In this document: positions 16,192 through 19,280 of the stretch, in pieces | Layout: each line of letters opens with the position of its first letter | How positions within the stretch are numbered: position 1 is the stretch's first letter | From: CAZGVW01 sp964529265 | GTDB taxonomy: Bacteria > Planctomycetota > Phycisphaerae > Phycisphaerales > UBA1924 | Direction of reading: 5' to 3' | Length of the DNA: 19,280 nucleotides | NCBI GenBank assembly: GCA_964529265.1 | Contig: CAZGVW010000094.1 | Location: 1 to 19,280 of the forward strand | Translations under genes and position numbers: made by a program | Notes under the pieces: model-generated | Told to the model about the DNA's origin: nothing | Databases searched by the model: none | What the model saw: the letters and a program-made list of their open reading frames with translations, nothing else

Positions 16192-19100
16192 AGCCCGTCC
16201 CCCGCGCCATCCTGACCACGTCATTGCTGATCGGCTTCCTCGCCGCGCTCGCGGCTGTCGGCTGGTTCGTGCTGACGCGCCCCGTCACCGTGTACACCGA
16301 TGGCGCTTCGATCCGCCGCGACGCGGCGGACGGCGAGCCGCGGGATGTCCTGTGGGCCGCGCCGACCATCCTCGCGCCGGTCATCAACTCCGGCGCCGAT
16401 GCGTACGAGCCCTGCCTCTCCACCGATGGCCGCACGCTCTACTTCGTCCGCGGCCGCGCCGGCGGCGGCGCGGATCTCTATTCCTGCGAGCGCACGGCCG
16501 ATGGCTGGACCACGTCGGCGCCGCTCGCCGCGATCAACTCGCCGCACGACGACCTCGGCCCCGAGATCTCGCCCGATGGCCTCTCGCTCTACTTCTATTC
16601 GGACAGACCCGGCGGCGCAGGCGGCTACGACCTCTGGGTCTCCCGCTTGGGCGAGCGCGGATGGTCAGAGCCAGTCAACCTCGGCCCATCCATCAACACC
16701 ATGCACAACGAATACGGCCCGGCCCTCTCGCCCGATGGCCTGCGCCTGTTCTTCGCCTCGAATCGTCCGCGCCCGATCGCCCCGAACGACTTCGTCGGCC
16801 CGATCCAGCCCGAAGCGTTCGATGCAGCCGGCGCCGCGCCGTTAGCGCCCTCGCCACATTACGACCTCTACTCCGCCGCGCTCTACACGGATGGCGCCGG
16901 CGCAGCCTCGCCCGTCACCGCGCTGAACTCCGCTTCCGATGAAGGCGCCCCCGCCATCGCGCCGCACGGCGATTTCATGTACTTCGCCTCCAACCGCGCC
17001 GGCGGCCAGGGAGGATTCGACCTCTGGCGCGCCCGCATCCGCGCCGATGGGCAATTCGGCCCCGCCGAGAACATCGGCGCGCCGCTCAACACGCCCTTCA
17101 ACGAACTCGATCCCTCCCTCGCCATGGCGGGCTTCGAAATCTTCTTCTCATCAACGCGCCCCGACGAAGAGCCCGCGCGCGGCCCTCCATCATCCGACGC
17201 CGCGCCATCCGCCGTCGGCGCCGCCACGCTCGCCCGCGCCGATGAGCCCCCCATCCAGCGCATCCACCGCGCCGTCTCGCGCGAAGTCTTCCCGATCACG
17301 GAGCGCCGCGCCGCTCACATCGATTTCGCCGCGCTCTGGCCGTGGCTGCTGCTCCTTCTCCTCGCGCTCCTGCTCTCCATCCTCCTCGCGATGATCCTCG
17401 CCCGCGTCCGCCGCGGCGAGGGCCCCGGCCGCCTCAGCCTCCTCGCGCGCTGCCTCCTCGCATCGCTCCTCGTCCACGCGCTGCTCATGCTCGCGCTCAC
17501 GACGTGGCACGTGACCACCATCATCGGCGAGCCGAGTCCCCCCGGCGGCGTGCAGGTCTCCCTCGCGCCGTCGTCATCCTCCGGCGCCGGACTCTTCGCG
17601 CAGATCCAGGCCAGCCTCACCGACGTGCGCCTCGAAGCCCTCCCCGCCGCGGCGATCGCCGTCCTCCCCACCCGCGTCCAGCCCGCGCCCATGCCCGACG
17701 CCGCCCTCGAAGCCGCGGCCGCCACCGCGCAGGCCGACGCCTTCGCCCAGCCCTCCCCCGCCGAGCACTCGCCCGATTCCCAGCCCTCCGAATCCACCGC
17801 CCTCGCTGCGTCCACCGACGCCGCAACCCCCGCGCACGAGACCACCACCACAACCGACCTCGCCTCCCCCACCTCCCCCGCGCCCACTGCCACAACCGAA
17901 ACCCGCCTCGCGCGCTCCCTGCCCGTCGAAACCACCCTCGACGAATCCACCCGCGCCGACGCAGCCACTGCCCTCCCCACCGACTCCCCCGCCGACGCCC
18001 AACTCACCGCCGCCAGCGCCGCCGCGCCACAAAGCGATCCCAGCGCCCAATCCCCCATCGCCGACGCCCCCCGCGCGGCGGCCAACACCGCCCTCCCCAC
18101 CGCCCCCTCGAGCGCCGCCACAGATCCCCCCGCGCAATCCACGACCCTCGCCGAAACCGCCCCCCCCGCCGAAGGCGCCGTCACCGCCCCGCGCACGGCG
18201 CCAGCCCCCACCGCCCCCTCCCAACCCCCAGCCTCGTTCTCCCCCGCGCCGCTTACAACCCCCTTCGGCGCCACCGATGCCCCCATCACCAGCGCCCCAA
18301 CCGCCGCCCACAGCCCCTCCCCCGCTCTCGCCCCGGCCCCCTCCTCCGCCGTCGTCGCGGATTCCGCCGCCCCCTCCGGCGTCGATGCCCCCCGCGTCGC
18401 CAGCGCTCCCCAATCCATCGCCCTCGCCCCCTCCGCCGCCGCCATCCCCGATGCGCCCCCGACAGCCCAAGGCCGCGCCGCGGGCGAGCACGCGCCCATC
18501 GTCACCGCGCAATCCGCCGCCCTCCCCCGCGCCGCCCTCTCCACCCCCGGCCCGCACTCCGATTCCCCTACCGCCGCGGCGGACTCCCCCGCCCCTGCGC
18601 CCGCCGCCGCCCCGCAATCCGCGCCAACCGCCGTCGCCACCGCGCTTGCCGACGCCGCGGAATCCAGCGCCGATGCCCCTTCCATCATCGCCGCATCACC
18701 TGAGCCGCGCGCCGGCGCCCTCTCCCTCCCCGATGTCCCCGCCATCGCCCTGCGCACCCCATCCTCAGCCGCCGCCCCGACCAACGACCCCGCTCTCGCC
18801 GAAGCGCCCTCGCCAGCCCCGGCCCCCGCGCTCGCCCGCGCCACCCCATCAGCCGCAAGCACCAGCGCCGCGCAGCGCACCGCCGACGCCACCGATCTCA
18901 ACCCCATCAACCCCCCACCCGCGACCACGCCCCTCGCCGCCGCCACCCCCGCGCCCGCAACCGAATCCATCCAGGAATCCCCCAACCCCGCCGCGGATGC
19001 GCCGATCCAGAACGCGCACGGCGTCTCCATGCCCCTCCCCCCGCTCGCCCTCGCCGATGCCCGCCTCCCGCGATCCGAAACACACCATGAGTCCGCCGAG

Positions 19101-19280
19101 CGCGCCGCCTCGACCCCAACCCCCGCCCCCGCCACCCAACTCGCCCGCGCGCCCCTCGCCCTCCCCGATTCCGCGCTCGATTCCGCCGCCGATCCGAATC
19201 ACCAGCCGCGCGCCCCCGCCGCGCCCGCCGCCCCCCGCGCCCGCCCGCCGCCCCCCCCCCCGCCCGGCCCCCGGCCCCCG
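16188..19280 (+). CDS. PD40 beta-propeller protein with TonB/TolA-like membrane segment and Ala/Pro-rich periplasmic region (3' partial)
   Basis: The frame is open for all 1031 codons to the window edge, so the C-terminus is missing. N-terminal signal anchor at residues 7-27. Residues 65-325 hold five PD40/TolB-like propeller blades, marked by S-P-D-G-type turns at 79-81, 128-131, 181-184, 258-261 and 313-315, strands such as LYFYSDRP and MYFASNRA, and Y/F-D-L-W/Y motifs; blade 3 carries about 25 extra residues. Two more membrane segments follow (383-404 and 416-439), joined by a basic loop RVRRGEGPGR. By the positive-inside rule the propeller is periplasmic and segment 3 runs inside to outside. 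Segment 3 contains S426-L-L-V-H430, the S-x3-H spacing of TonB and TolA helices that engage ExbB/TolQ. Beyond residue 460 the chain is Ala/Pro/Ser/Thr-rich and probably disordered. No ribosome site; coupling to exbD is likely. The transducer role is inferred. Confidence 0.85.
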   Translation, partial: MKPVPRAILTTSLLIGFLAALAAVGWFVLTRPVTVYTDGASIRRDAADGEPRDVLWAAPTILAPVINSGADAYEPCLSTDGRTLYFVRGRAGGGADLYSCERTADGWTTSAPLAAINSPHDDLGPEISPDGLSLYFYSDRPGGAGGYDLWVSRLGERGWSEPVNLGPSINTMHNEYGPALSPDGLRLFFASNRPRPIAPNDFVGPIQPEAFDAAGAAPLAPSPHYDLYSAALYTDGAGAASPVTALNSASDEGAPAIAPHGDFMYFASNRAGGQGGFDLWRARIRADGQFGPAENIGAPLNTPFNELDPSLAMAGFEIFFSSTRPDEEPARGPPSSDAAPSAVGAATLARADEPPIQRIHRAVSREVFPITERRAAHIDFAALWPWLLLLLLALLLSILLAMILARVRRGEGPGRLSLLARCLLASLLVHALLMLALTTWHVTTIIGEPSPPGGVQVSLAPSSSSGAGLFAQIQASLTDVRLEALPAAAIAVLPTRVQPAPMPDAALEAAAATAQADAFAQPSPAEHSPDSQPSESTALAASTDAATPAHETTTTTDLASPTSPAPTATTETRLARSLPVETTLDESTRADAATALPTDSPADAQLTAASAAAPQSDPSAQSPIADAPRAAANTALPTAPSSAATDPPAQSTTLAETAPPAEGAVTAPRTAPAPTAPSQPPASFSPAPLTTPFGATDAPITSAPTAAHSPSPALAPAPSSAVVADSAAPSGVDAPRVASAPQSIALAPSAAAIPDAPPTAQGRAAGEHAPIVTAQSAALPRAALSTPGPHSDSPTAAADSPAPAPAAAPQSAPTAVATALADAAESSADAPSIIAASPEPRAGALSLPDVPAIALRTPSSAAAPTNDPALAEAPSPAPAPALARATPSAASTSAAQRTADATDLNPINPPPATTPLAAATPAPATESIQESPNPAADAPIQNAHGVSMPLPPLALADARLPRSETHHESAERAASTPTPAPATQLARAPLALPDSALDSAADPNHQPRAPAAPAAPRARPPPPPPPGPRPP

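Noticed and set aside
16300..18703. Several shorter + strand frames over the last gene
   Set aside because: They are Arg/Pro-rich shifted readings; the frame from 16188 is continuous to the edge and carries the PD40 and membrane motifs.
17315..19135. 606-codon - strand frame rich in Ala, Gly, Ser and Val
   Set aside because: It is the complement of Ala/Pro/Ser codons in the + strand gene that starts at 16188 and has clear propeller and membrane features upstream in the same frame.

Overview
The window is a high-GC, densely coded stretch from a bacterium that is probably a planctomycete of the Phycisphaerae type. That guess rests on features seen here: two large secreted proteins ending in a dockerin-like module of the form CPWDLNGDG...LLGSWG...LLGAWGPCPC, a BlaI-BlaR1-like pair, and a TPR-ExbB-ExbD cluster. 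No rRNA or tRNA gene, or other taxonomic marker, is present. All seven genes lie on the + strand. The first gene is cut by the left edge and the last by the right edge.

Bases 1-7293 hold two tandem paralogous genes for very large secreted proteins. They share repeated modules that begin with a D-D-F/M-E-x-Y motif and resemble LamG/concanavalin-like folds, and both end in a two-loop dockerin-like domain. The second paralogue carries a net insertion of about 240 residues and has a readable signal peptide.

Bases 7294-7554 are regulatory. They contain a long imperfect hairpin (7351-7414), then a good sigma70-type promoter (TTGACG, 17 bases, TAGGCT) overlapped by two copies of a dyad typical of BlaI-family operators. 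This promoter should drive 7555-11124, a BlaI/MecI-type winged-helix repressor and a BlaR1-like M56 membrane metalloprotease. The protease lacks a penicillin-binding sensor. It has instead two gapless 50-residue repeats that look like secretin short N domains, a long coiled coil, and a 230-residue extension of the periplasmic loop. I infer that it senses an envelope signal other than beta-lactams.

Bases 11349-19280 form an energy-transduction cluster: a 1062-residue exported TPR protein, an ExbB/TolQ-type channel subunit, an ExbD/TolR-type subunit, and a very large protein that stays open to the right edge. This last protein has a signal anchor, a PD40 beta-propeller, two more membrane segments and more than 560 Ala/Pro/Ser-rich residues. 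Its third membrane segment has TonB/TolA-like orientation and an S-x3-H motif. I read it as a propeller-TonB/TolA-like fusion powered by the neighbouring ExbB/ExbD; this is the best candidate for an undescribed system here.

Between exbB and exbD lies a striking tract of about 200 bases that is 90% pyrimidine with a roughly 10-base periodicity. Strand composition also changes through the window, from G-rich to strongly C-rich on the + strand. The final bases are so C-rich that the contig end deserves caution.
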